NCBI GenBank assembly: GCA_036406475.1
Contig: DASXBA010000181.1
Span: 1 to 21,563 of the forward strand
DNA length: 21,563 nucleotides
Source: DASXBA01 sp036406475
GTDB taxonomy: Bacteria > Actinomycetota > Thermoleophilia > Solirubrobacterales > Thermoleophilaceae
Direction of reading: 5' to 3'
Shown piece after piece: positions 1 through 6,638 of the stretch. The stretch's first letter is position 1. Every line of letters starts with the position of its first letter. A model generated the notes under the pieces. It had not been told where the DNA came from. It did not search any database and was given only the letters and a program-made list of their open reading frames with translations. The position numbers were made by a program, and so were the translations under genes.

Positions 1-10
1 CGGCGCATGC

Positions 11-349
11 TCACTCGCGGAGCTTGATCCTCTGGCCAGACACGAGGGCCTGCGGGTCGAGCCCGGGGTTCAGCTCCTGGAGCTTCTCCACGGGCACGCC
101 GGTCTTCGCCGAGATGCCGCCGAGCGTGTCGCCGGTCTTGACGGTGTAGGTGCGCCTGCCCGTCCCGGTCGTCGTGGTGTTCGTACGCGACCGCTGCGAG
201 GTCTCGGTCCTGCTCACCGACGACGACCCGCCGCCGCTCTCGTCGCTCGAGCCCGAGCTGATGACCACGTAGAAGAGGGCGACGGTGCAGAGGGCGAGCG
301 CCAAGGGCGCGAGGATGCGGGCGGGACTCTTTGGAGCATCGCGGTGCAT
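11..349 (-). CDS. Membrane-anchored LysM domain protein
   Basis: This 112-residue protein has a short basic N-terminus, one hydrophobic helix at about residues 12-32, a Ser/Thr/Gly-rich linker to about residue 66, and one C-terminal LysM domain (about 67-111, containing YTVKTGDTLGGISAKTGV and a closing SGQRIKL). LysM modules bind N-acetylglucosamine in peptidoglycan, so the seen layout implies a cell-wall-binding protein held in the membrane with the LysM outside. A strong GAGGAGG ribosome-binding site lies about 4 bases before the ATG at 349. It follows pyrF by 37 bases on the same strand and probably shares its transcript. Three bases past its stop, an ATG at 8-6 may begin the next minus-strand gene, which runs out of the window. 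The domain call is firm; the exact role is unknown. Confidence 0.9.
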   Translation of the reverse strand: MHRDAPKSPARILAPLALALCTVALFYVVISSGSSDESGGGSSSVSRTETSQRSRTNTTTTGTGRRTYTVKTGDTLGGISAKTGVPVEKLQELNPGLDPQALVSGQRIKLRE

Positions 350-386
350 GCATCCTCCTCGGCCGGCCGGAGGATAGGGGAGCGGC

Positions 387-1262
387 TCAGCTCCAGGCCG
401 CGCTACGCAGCTCTTCCGCGGCCGCCGCGGCCGCCCGGCCCGGGTCGCCGCCGCGCTCCGCGTGCGCGTTCACGATCGAGCGCGATGCGGTGACCAGCCC
501 GGCGGCCGGGTGCGGCTCGAACGCCGGCCCGAGGTCCTCGACTCGGCCGCCCTGGGCGCCCACGCCGGGCAGCAGGAAGATCGCGCGCGGCATGAGGTCG
601 CGCAGCCGCTCGAGCAGGTCGGGCCGGGTGGCGCCGGTAACCGCGCCCACGGAAGAGAGACCCGACTCGCCCACGAGGTCCTCGCCCAGTGCGTCGACGA
701 GGTGCGCCAGCCGGTCGTGGTCCTGGATCTCGTCCGCGCCGGGATTGGAGGTCGCGACGAGCACGAACAGCCCGGCGCCCGCCAGCGTTGCGCCGTCGAC
801 GAATGGCTGGAGCGCGTCGCGTCCGAGCAGTGGGTTGACCGTGGCCGCGTCGGCGCCGAGGCCGGGAATCGCGCCGTAGGGACCGGACGTCTCGCCGAAG
901 AGGGCCTGGGCGTAGGCGTGAGCCGTGACCGGCACGTCGCCGCGCTTGCCGTCGGCGATCACGAGCAGCCCGCGCTCGCGCGCGTGGGCGACCGTGTGGC
1001 GGAGCGCCCGCCAGCCCTGCTCGCCCAACCGCTCGAAGCAGGCGAACTGGAGCTTGACCGCCACGCAGGAGGGGCCGGCGGCGTCGATCGCCAGCATGCA
1101 GTGGCGGGCCACCGCGCCGCCCGTGAGGACGGCGCGGTCACCCGCGCCCTCGGCAGCGGCGACCGCCGCCGGCCAGAGCGCGGCCGGATCGGGGTCGAGC
1201 CCGAGGACGACCCGGCTGCGGCGCTCCTCTACGAGCGCCGCGAGCCTGTCGCCGAAGTGCCG
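387..1262 (-). CDS. pyrF: Orotidine 5'-phosphate decarboxylase, type 2 (start codon unclear)
   Basis: Decarboxylates OMP to UMP, the last step of de novo pyrimidine synthesis, in the cytosol. Counting from the CGG at 1262 (291 codons), the protein shows GLDPDP (21-26), KLQFACFE (70-77), the catalytic DGKRGD (104-109), TVNPLLGRDAL (141-151), a phosphate-gripping LLPGVGAQGG (230-239) and ASRSIVNA (259-266). The order and length fit the type 2 family common in actinobacteria. The left boundary is approximate: the family starts a few residues before FGDRLA, just after the HU stop, but there is no in-frame ATG, GTG, TTG or CTG there. The only upstream in-frame ATG is at 1427, inside the HU gene, and would add about 55 arginine- and serine-rich residues that look like out-of-frame HU sequence. 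The next in-frame GTG downstream would remove the GLDPDP motif. A sequence error or an unusual start is possible. Confidence 0.92.
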   Translation of the reverse strand, partial: RHFGDRLAALVEERRSRVVLGLDPDPAALWPAAVAAAEGAGDRAVLTGGAVARHCMLAIDAAGPSCVAVKLQFACFERLGEQGWRALRHTVAHARERGLLVIADGKRGDVPVTAHAYAQALFGETSGPYGAIPGLGADAATVNPLLGRDALQPFVDGATLAGAGLFVLVATSNPGADEIQDHDRLAHLVDALGEDLVGESGLSSVGAVTGATRPDLLERLRDLMPRAIFLLPGVGAQGGRVEDLGPAFEPHPAAGLVTASRSIVNAHAERGGDPGRAAAAAAEELRSAAWS

Positions 1263-1263
1263 G

Positions 1264-1542
1264 TTACCCGCCCTTGACCGCCTTCTTGAGGGCCGAGCCC
1301 GCGCTGAACCGCGGCACCCGTGTGGCCGGGATCTGGATCCGCTCGCCCGTCTGCGGGTTGACGCCCTGACGCGCGCCGCGGTCGGCCACCGAGAACTTCC
1401 CGAAGCCGGTGAAGTTGATCTCTCCACCGCGCTGCAGGGTGCCCTCGACGACGCCCAGGAACGCGTCGACTGCCTTGCCCGCGTCGGCCTTCGACAGATC
1501 AGACTCGCTCGCGACCTGATCGACGAACTCTTGCTTCGTCAC
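1264..1542 (-). CDS. HU-family DNA-binding protein
   Basis: A 92-residue protein of full HU length. It carries the conserved GFGKF turn (about 47-51), the DNA-bending arm with NPQTGERIQIPA (about 62-73), and the closing RFSAGSALKKAV segment. HU proteins are nucleoid-associated dimers that bend DNA with little sequence preference. The start is GTG, supported by a clear GAGGAGAAGG ribosome-binding site 1-10 bases upstream. The stop TAA at 1264-1266 abuts pyrF, so the two genes are probably translated from one mRNA. It lacks the long Lys/Ala-rich C-terminal tail of mycobacterial HupB. IHF is less likely, given the overall sequence and no partner gene. Confidence 0.95.
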   Translation of the reverse strand: MTKQEFVDQVASESDLSKADAGKAVDAFLGVVEGTLQRGGEINFTGFGKFSVADRGARQGVNPQTGERIQIPATRVPRFSAGSALKKAVKGG

Positions 1543-1615
1543 GCCTTCTCCTCGTTAACGGGGGTACGAACGGCCCGAACGTAACAACGCCGGCGGACGA
1601 CCGAACCGGCAAACA

Positions 1616-1630
1616 CCGCTCGTGGAGCGG
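1616..1630 (-). terminator. Possible hairpin terminator after the TldD/PmbA unit
   Basis: CCGCTC-GTG-GAGCGG forms a perfect 6-base-pair stem with a 3-base loop, 22 bases past the pmbA stop on the minus strand. It is followed there by TGTTT, only a weak T tract. It also lies within the upstream region of the HU gene, so it could be incidental. Confidence 0.3.
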
Positions 1631-1651
1631 AAATTGCGCTGGTTTCGTCGC

Positions 1652-2998
1652 TTATGCGCCCGATACCGACATCTCGGCGATGAGCAGGGGCGCCGCCTTG
1701 ACGCTCCCGCCGAAGGGAACCCAGCGCTCCTCCGAGCCCACCGCCTCGACCGCCCGCAGCATCGAGACGAGGTCGCTCGCGATCGTCATCTCGCGAACCG
1801 GCCGGCCCAGCTCGCCGCCCTCGATCAGGATCCCGGTTGCGCCGACGGAGAAGGTGCCGGACACCGGATTGACCCCCGAGTGGAGGCCGGCCACGTCCGT
1901 CACGTAGAGCCCGTCTCCCACCCTCTGCGCGAGCTGCGCGAGGGTCTGGTCGCCGCTCTCGAGGATCAAGTTCGTGCTGCCGACGCTGGGTGGCGAGCGG
2001 TACGAGCCGCGGCTCGCGTTTCCGGTCGTGCTCCGCTCCGCCTTCCGCGCGCTGCGCGTGTCGAAGAGGAAGGTGCTCAGGCGGCCGTTCTCGATCAGGG
2101 GCGTCCGCCGGGTGGGCGAGCCCTCGCCATCGAAGGGAGAGGTCGAGGGGCCATCGGGGTCCGCGCCGTCGTCGACCAGGGCGAAGGCCGGATCGGCCAC
2201 CTCCTCCCCCTCCTTGCCGGCAAACAGCGAGCGCCCGCGCTGGACGGCCTCCGCCGACAGCATGCCGCCGATGAAGCCCACGAACGAGGCCGCGACGAAC
2301 GTGTCGAGAACGACCGGGCAGTGGCGCGTCTCGGGCGCGCGGGCTCCCACGAGCGCCAGCGCCCGCTCCGCTGCCTCGTTGCCGATCGCGAGCGGGTCGA
2401 GGCCGGCCGGATCGCGAGCCAGCCCCACGCCGAGCCCGGTCATCAGGTCGGCGCCCTCGCCGGCGAAGGCGGACGCGTAGGCCCAGGCCTGGGTCGCCTC
2501 GAAGTTGGCGCTGAAGTCCCTCGAGTTGGCGATCGCCACGCGGGCCTCGGCGTCGGAGTAGACGACGGTCTCGACCTGCGTCACGCCCTCGTGCGCCCGC
2601 GCCGCACGCTCGACCGCGAGAGCCAGCTCCACCTTCTGCTCGGTGGACCAGTCCGCGAGCGTGGGTGAGTGAAGACCCTGAACTGGAGTCGTCCCCAGCT
2701 CGTCCGGCAGCCCGCCGAACTCGTCCGGGTCGACCACCTCGGCGGCTCCCCGCGCGGCCCGGGCGAGCTCCGCCACGCCCTCCTCGCTGAGATCGGTGCC
2801 GTACGCGTAGCCGGCCCGCCCGTCCTCGAACGCACGCAGCCCGATCCCGCGCCCGCCGGCATCGCTGAGGCTCTCGACACCACCCTCGTAGACGCGGACA
2901 TGGCGGCTCACCGTTTCCTCTGCCCAGGCTTCGGCATCGCCGGCCCCCGCCGCCATGGCCACCTCGACGGCGCGCCCGGCGGCGGACTCGAGGTTCAT
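1652..2998 (-). CDS. pmbA: PmbA/TldE-family protein, non-catalytic partner of TldD
   Basis: A 448-residue member of the TldD/PmbA (peptidase U62) family. In characterised systems TldE/PmbA pairs with TldD to form a heterodimeric metalloprotease that trims unfolded or modified peptides (microcin B17 maturation, CcdA degradation in E. coli). The sequence shows family signatures such as GGRGIGLRAFEDGRAGYAYG (about 46-65) and the central SFVGFIGGMLSAEAVQ-RG-RSLFAGKEGE region. At the place where TldD has its HExxxH metal site, this protein has none, which marks it as the E subunit. The ATG at 2998 overlaps the tldD stop by 4 bases (ATGA), so the subunits are probably made together. The much longer open frame reaching 3520 is a shadow of tldD. 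Confidence 0.92.
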   Translation of the reverse strand: MNLESAAGRAVEVAMAAGAGDAEAWAEETVSRHVRVYEGGVESLSDAGGRGIGLRAFEDGRAGYAYGTDLSEEGVAELARAARGAAEVVDPDEFGGLPDELGTTPVQGLHSPTLADWSTEQKVELALAVERAARAHEGVTQVETVVYSDAEARVAIANSRDFSANFEATQAWAYASAFAGEGADLMTGLGVGLARDPAGLDPLAIGNEAAERALALVGARAPETRHCPVVLDTFVAASFVGFIGGMLSAEAVQRGRSLFAGKEGEEVADPAFALVDDGADPDGPSTSPFDGEGSPTRRTPLIENGRLSTFLFDTRSARKAERSTTGNASRGSYRSPPSVGSTNLILESGDQTLAQLAQRVGDGLYVTDVAGLHSGVNPVSGTFSVGATGILIEGGELGRPVREMTIASDLVSMLRAVEAVGSEERWVPFGGSVKAAPLLIAEMSVSGA

Positions 2999-4377
2999 CC
3001 CGTCCCCCCCACGGTCAGCTCGCGAATCCGCACATGCGGCTGCCCGACGCCCGCCGGGACGCTTTGGCCGCCCTTCCCGCAGAAGCCCGTGGCTATCTCC
3101 AGGTCGCCCGCGATCCCGTCGACGGCTCGGAGGGCCTCCAGGCCGTTGCCCACGAGCGTCGCGCCGCGGACGGGCGAGGTCGCCTCGCCCTTCTCGATCA
3201 GGTAGCCCTCGGACACGCCGAAGACGAAGTCGCCGGTGGCCGGCTCCACCTGCCCGCCGCCGAAGGAGACCGCGTATACGCCACGGTCGACGCTTGCGAT
3301 CAGGTCCTCGGGCGTCGCGTCCCCGGGCGCGAAGTAGGTGTTGGTCATCCGCGGGATCGGCAGGTGGCGGAAGGACTCGCGCCTGCCGTTGCCGGTCGAC
3401 TCGACCCCGTCCTTGCGGGCGCGCAGGAGGTCGTACAGGTAGGACGTGAGCTTGCCGTCCTCGATCACGGTCGTGCGCCGGGTCGGGATGCCCTCGTCGT
3501 CGATGCCGTCGCTGCCCCACTCGCCCTCGCGCCGGCCGTCGTCGTAGGCGGTGACGAACGGCTCCGCGAGCTGCTCGCCCAGCTTGCCCGCATAGACGCT
3601 CGCCCGCTTCTGGATCGCGTCCGCCTCGAGGCCGTGGCCGACCGCTTCGTGCAGGAGGACGCCGCCGAAGCCGTTGCCGACGATCACCGGGAGGCGCCCG
3701 GAGGGCGCGTCAACGGCGTCGAGCAGGGTGAGCGCCTTGCGCGCAGCGCTCTCCGCCACCCGCTCCGGGTCGTCCTCGAGCAGCTCCCAGCCGACGTGGC
3801 CCCCGAGCGTGTCCGTGCCGGTCTCGACCCGGCCCTCGCGCCGGGCCACGACCTGCGCGCCCAGGCGCACGCGGGTGCGGTCGTCGGAGCCGGCGCGGCC
3901 GTCGGAGCCGTAGACCTCGACCTGCCGGCGCGCCTCCGAGTAGCCGATCCGGACCTGAACGACCTCCGGGCCCGTCGCGCGAGCGGTCTCGTCGCAGGCG
4001 CGCAGGAGATCCGCCTTGGCCGATGCCTCCACCTCCTCGGGGCGGCGGCCGACCGGATGCCCGGCGGCCGGCTCGAGCTCGGCGACGGTCTCGGGGGCCC
4101 GCGCCTCGCCGCGGAGGGCCTGGGCGACCGAGTCGGCGACGCGCAGCAGGTCCTCCTCCGCCAGCCCGTCGACATAGCCGAAGTAGGTGGAGTCGCCGTC
4201 GACGACGCGCACCGAGGCGCCCAGCTCGCGGCCCGCCTGCGGCCGCTCGACACTCCCGTCGTCCACGCTGAGCGTGAACCCGCTCCGCTCCTCGGCGTAG
4301 ACCTCGGCGAAGTCGCCGCCGCGGCGGAGCGCCCGCTCGAGCACGGCGCCTGCGAGCTCCGAGGGCAGCAGCGTCAC
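2995..4377 (-). CDS. tldD: TldD metalloprotease subunit
   Basis: A 460-residue catalytic subunit of the TldD/TldE metalloprotease. It carries the HExxxH zinc motif as HEAVGH (about 243-248) within a GFGGVLLHEAVGHGLEAD block, then the conserved SEGYLIEKGE segment, and near the end a CGKGGQ motif (Cys about 433) followed by VGQPHVRIREL. The two histidines plus this cysteine correspond to the metal ligands known for the family, so the protein looks active. The GTG at 4377 overlaps the preceding stop by 4 bases (GTGA), and the longer frame beginning at 4608 merely runs through the upstream gene. It sits third in a four-gene overlapped unit and is directly followed by pmbA. The natural substrate is unknown; no clear peptide precursor gene is adjacent. 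Confidence 0.95.
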   Translation of the reverse strand: MTLLPSELAGAVLERALRRGGDFAEVYAEERSGFTLSVDDGSVERPQAGRELGASVRVVDGDSTYFGYVDGLAEEDLLRVADSVAQALRGEARAPETVAELEPAAGHPVGRRPEEVEASAKADLLRACDETARATGPEVVQVRIGYSEARRQVEVYGSDGRAGSDDRTRVRLGAQVVARREGRVETGTDTLGGHVGWELLEDDPERVAESAARKALTLLDAVDAPSGRLPVIVGNGFGGVLLHEAVGHGLEADAIQKRASVYAGKLGEQLAEPFVTAYDDGRREGEWGSDGIDDEGIPTRRTTVIEDGKLTSYLYDLLRARKDGVESTGNGRRESFRHLPIPRMTNTYFAPGDATPEDLIASVDRGVYAVSFGGGQVEPATGDFVFGVSEGYLIEKGEATSPVRGATLVGNGLEALRAVDGIAGDLEIATGFCGKGGQSVPAGVGQPHVRIRELTVGGTG

Positions 4378-4598
4378 GAGGCGGGCTCCTCGGCGAGCGC
4401 GAGGCCCACCAGCCGCTCGCACGCGTCGAGCACGAGGTCGTAGCCGGCTGTGTCCGGCTGAAGCGTCCGCGAGATGCCGGCCTCGTCGTAGAGGAGCATG
4501 CGCGGCGCCCGGTCGCGCTGGGCGCGCCTCACCGCCGCGGCCACGCCCTCGGCGATCCCGGTGGCCCTGCCGATCGGCCCGCGGCGCTTCTCCCTCAT
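4374..4598 (-). CDS. 74-residue protein of unknown function, coupled to tldD
   Basis: I do not recognise a family. The protein has a basic N-terminus (REKRRG), an amphipathic Ala/Arg stretch (about 14-30), then a block containing MLLYDEAGISRTLQPD and a helical, acidic C-terminus. It has no signal peptide, membrane helix or cysteine pair. Its ATG overlaps the roadblock-like gene by 4 bases and its stop overlaps the tldD start by 4 bases. That two-sided coupling argues it is a real gene and functionally tied to the unit. Whether it is a regulator, adaptor or substrate of TldD/PmbA cannot be told from sequence. Confidence 0.7.
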   Translation of the reverse strand: MREKRRGPIGRATGIAEGVAAAVRRAQRDRAPRMLLYDEAGISRTLQPDTAGYDLVLDACERLVGLALAEEPAS

Positions 4599-4942
4599 GC
4601 CGTGGCACCCCTCAAGAGCGTGCGCATGTCGTAGAGCATGAGCGAGGCGAGTGCCGAGCGCCGGGCAACCGTGACGAGGGTCCACGGCTCGGCACGGACG
4701 GCGAAGACCGATCCGCCGGACACCTGCGCCTCGAGCTCCGCCGGCGGCTCGCCGGCCGCCCGGTCGACCGCGCGCAGCAGCTCGCGGGCGCAGTCGGCGA
4801 GCTCGTCCGGATCGGCGGCTCCGGTGGCCCCGCAGGCCTCGCCGGAGGCGTCGAGCAGGACCGCCGCCCTGGCGTCGGCCGACAGCTCGACCAGGCGCTG
4901 GGGAACGTCCGCCGGGGACAGCTCACGCTGCGGATCGTCCAC
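4595..4942 (-). CDS. Roadblock/LC7-like small protein
   Basis: A 115-residue protein with the shape of a roadblock/longin-type fold: a first strand AAVLLDASGEA, a helix (DPDELADCARELLRAVDRA), strands with GGSVFAVRAE and WTLVTVARR, then a closing helix (LMLYDMRTLLR). Roadblock proteins in actinobacteria usually partner small GTPases or sensor proteins, but no GTPase gene is present here. The match is by pattern only and is moderate. Two GTG starts are available, at 4951 and 4942. I chose 4942 because a TATTGT hexamer ends 7 bases before it, as expected for a leaderless transcript, and neither start has a ribosome-binding site. It heads the unit leading to tldD and pmbA, and diverges from the small membrane gene at 4961. 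Confidence 0.6.
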   Translation of the reverse strand: MDDPQRELSPADVPQRLVELSADARAAVLLDASGEACGATGAADPDELADCARELLRAVDRAAGEPPAELEAQVSGGSVFAVRAEPWTLVTVARRSALASLMLYDMRTLLRGATA

Positions 4943-4948
4943 CGTGGG

Positions 4949-4954
4949 CACAAT
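4949..4954 (+). promoter_or_regulatory. Candidate -10 element for the 46-residue membrane protein
   Basis: CACAAT matches TANNNT-type -10 elements except at the first base, and ends exactly 6 bases before the GTG at 4961. With no ribosome-binding site, this fits a leaderless mRNA starting at the initiation codon. No convincing -35 was found. Confidence 0.4.
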
Positions 4955-4955
4955 A
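4950..4955 (-). promoter_or_regulatory. Candidate -10 element for the roadblock/TldD unit
   Basis: On the minus strand these bases read TATTGT, a TANNNT hexamer ending 7 bases before the GTG at 4942. It overlaps the plus-strand hexamer by five bases, so the two promoters would share one melted region. Confidence 0.4.
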
Positions 4956-4960
4956 GCGCC

Positions 4961-5101
4961 GTGCCGTGGTCGCGAATCGCGTGGCTGGTGACGGTCGGAA
5001 TCTGCCTGATCGCCGCCCTCCTTCTCCTGCTCGACGGGTACTACGGGTACGCGGGAGTGCTGCTCGCCGTGGGCGCATCGGCCGCGGTGAACCTCATCTG
5101 A
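4961..5101 (+). CDS. Small two-helix membrane protein (46 residues)
   Basis: GTG at 4961 to TGA at 5099-5101 encodes 46 residues, mostly hydrophobic. There are two likely membrane helices, about 6-24 (through ICLIAALLLLL) and 28-45 (YAGVLLAVGASAAVNL), separated by a short DGYYGYA turn, with a basic N-terminus (PWSRIAW). I do not recognise a named family. The clean helical-hairpin composition, the unbroken frame between two genes, and a well-placed -10 hexamer support a real gene. Its last 8 bases overlap the end of the convergent cation transporter gene. The function is unknown. Confidence 0.6.
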   Translation: MPWSRIAWLVTVGICLIAALLLLLDGYYGYAGVLLAVGASAAVNLI

Positions 5102-6035
5102 CGGCGTCCTCCGGCTCCAGGTGAATCAGGACGTCGGCGCCTCGGAGCCGGTGGCGGATCTCGCTCTGGAGCTCGTGCGCCACCTCATGCGCGCGGTTCA
5201 GGCTGGTGCCGTCGCGGAACTGCACATGCAGGTCGACGTAGCGGCGGCTGCCCGCCCGGCGGGCCCGGAGCTTGTGGAAGCCGATCACCTCGGGGGCGCC
5301 GTGGTCCTCGATCGCCTGGCGGACGGCGTCGAGCTCCTCGGGCGGCAGCGCCTCGTCCACCAGCACCCGCGAGGTGCGGTTGAGGATCCGGACGCCGGCG
5401 ACCACGATCGCCCCGGCCACCACTAGCGCCGTGGCCGGGTCGATCCAGCGCGCCCCAGTCAGCTCCACGAGCAGCAGCGCGACCAGCACGCCCATCGACG
5501 TGTAGGCGTCCGTGCGCAGGTGGGCGGCATCGCCCTCGAGCGCCGGCGAGTCGGTCTGGCGCGCGCGCCTCTGGAGGTAGGCGGAGACAACGAGGTTCGC
5601 GACGGCCGAGAAGCCGATCACCGCGATGCCGACGCCGAGCGTGTCGACGTGCGCCCCCTGCACGAGGCGGCGCGACGACTCGAAGATGATGATCCCGGCC
5701 CCGACCAGAATCAGCATCCCTTCGATCGCCGCCGCGAGGTTCTCGACCTTCTCGTGGCCGTAGGGGTGCGAGGCGTCGGCCGGCTCGTCCGCCTTGCGGA
5801 CGGAGAAGAAGGCGACCAGCGACGCGATCAGGTCGATGCTCGAGTGGATCGCCTCGGTGATGATCGCGATCGAGCCGGTGATCACGCCCGCCGCGAGCTT
5901 GAGCGCGATCAGCAGGCTGTTGGAGGCGATCGAGACCGACGCGGCGCGGGTCTTGGGCGGCACCTGGGCCGCCGGTCCGACGGCCCGGGCCGGCGCCTCG
6001 GCGGCGGCGGCCATCCTCCCGCGCGGCGAGCTCAT
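5094..6035 (-). CDS. Cation diffusion facilitator transporter
   Basis: A 313-residue member of the CDF family, which exports divalent metals (Zn, Fe, Mn, Co, Cd) in exchange for protons. Six membrane helices are predicted from about residue 37 to 216. The metal-binding HxxxD motifs appear in helix 2 (HSSID, 64-68) and helix 5 (HLRTD, 172-176), and the HPYGHEKVE loop follows helix 2 (90-98). The C-terminal cytoplasmic domain (about 225-305) ends with the usual histidine-containing strand DVLIHLEPED. The ATG at 6035 overlaps the rdgB stop (ATGA), so the longer frame beginning at 6296 is not the start. The metal cannot be assigned from sequence. Confidence 0.93.
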   Translation of the reverse strand: MSSPRGRMAAAAEAPARAVGPAAQVPPKTRAASVSIASNSLLIALKLAAGVITGSIAIITEAIHSSIDLIASLVAFFSVRKADEPADASHPYGHEKVENLAAAIEGMLILVGAGIIIFESSRRLVQGAHVDTLGVGIAVIGFSAVANLVVSAYLQRRARQTDSPALEGDAAHLRTDAYTSMGVLVALLLVELTGARWIDPATALVVAGAIVVAGVRILNRTSRVLVDEALPPEELDAVRQAIEDHGAPEVIGFHKLRARRAGSRRYVDLHVQFRDGTSLNRAHEVAHELQSEIRHRLRGADVLIHLEPEDAVR

Positions 6036-6634
6036 CGCAGCCCCCGCAACCGGGGGAGGCCGAGCTCCGGCAGCTCCGCGAGCAGCTTTCGCGCGGCCCG
6101 GCCACGATGGCTGATCGCGTCCTTCTCGTCCGGGCTGAGCTCGGCCATCGTGCGCTCGCCGGGGTAGTCGTCCGGGATGAACGCCGGGTCGTAGCCGAAG
6201 CCGCCGTCGCCGCGCGGCTCGTGCGCGAGTATCCCCGTGCAGCGGCCCTCCACCACGCGCTCCTCGCCTCCGGGCTCCACGAACGCCAGCACGCATACGT
6301 ACGCGACTCGCCGGTCGCCGTCGTCGGGCACCTCCTCGAGCAGCTTGGCCAGGTTCTCCTCATCCGTGGCGTCCTCCCGGGCGTAGCGCGCGGACCACAC
6401 TCCCGGCCGCCCCCCGAGGGCCGATGCCTCGATGCCGGAGTCGTCCGCCACGGCGGGCGCGCCCGTGGCTCCGGCCGCGGCGCGTGCCTTGATCAGTGCG
6501 TTGTCGGTGAAGGTCGTGCCGGTCTCCGGCGGCAGCTCGACCTCCTCCGGCAGCGGCACGAGCTCGTGCGGCCGCAGCAGCGGGCCGAGCTCGCGGACCT
6601 TGTGCGGGTTGCGGGTCGAGAGGACTAGCTGCAC
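6032..6634 (-). CDS. rdgB: XTP/dITP pyrophosphatase, RdgB/HAM1 family
   Basis: A 200-residue enzyme that hydrolyses non-canonical purine triphosphates (ITP, dITP, XTP) to monophosphates, keeping deaminated bases out of DNA and RNA. Family motifs are clear: an N-terminal STRNPHKVRE (6-15), TFTDNALIKARAAA, the catalytic ADDSGIEASALGGRPGVWSARYA block (about 63-85), GFGYDPAFIPDD and a final ISHRGRAARKL. The length is typical. The GTG at 6634 starts 4 bases after the rph stop, and its own stop overlaps the next start, so it is an internal gene of a murI-rph-rdgB-transporter operon. Confidence 0.96.
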   Translation of the reverse strand: MQLVLSTRNPHKVRELGPLLRPHELVPLPEEVELPPETGTTFTDNALIKARAAAGATGAPAVADDSGIEASALGGRPGVWSARYAREDATDEENLAKLLEEVPDDGDRRVAYVCVLAFVEPGGEERVVEGRCTGILAHEPRGDGGFGYDPAFIPDDYPGERTMAELSPDEKDAISHRGRAARKLLAELPELGLPRLRGLR

Positions 6635-6638
6635 GGCT

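Noticed and set aside
1..8. Start of a further minus-strand gene (ATG at 8-6, three bases after the LysM stop)
   Set aside because: Only two codons and part of a third are visible, too little to support a feature.
3034..4443. 469-residue plus-strand frame opposite tldD
   Set aside because: Shadow of a high-GC gene; the minus strand encodes a full TldD with HExxxH.
1652..4942. RiPP (modified peptide) biosynthesis locus around tldD/pmbA
   Set aside because: No YcaO, radical SAM, lanthipeptide or other modification enzyme and no precursor with a leader/core layout; the 74-residue protein does not look like a precursor.
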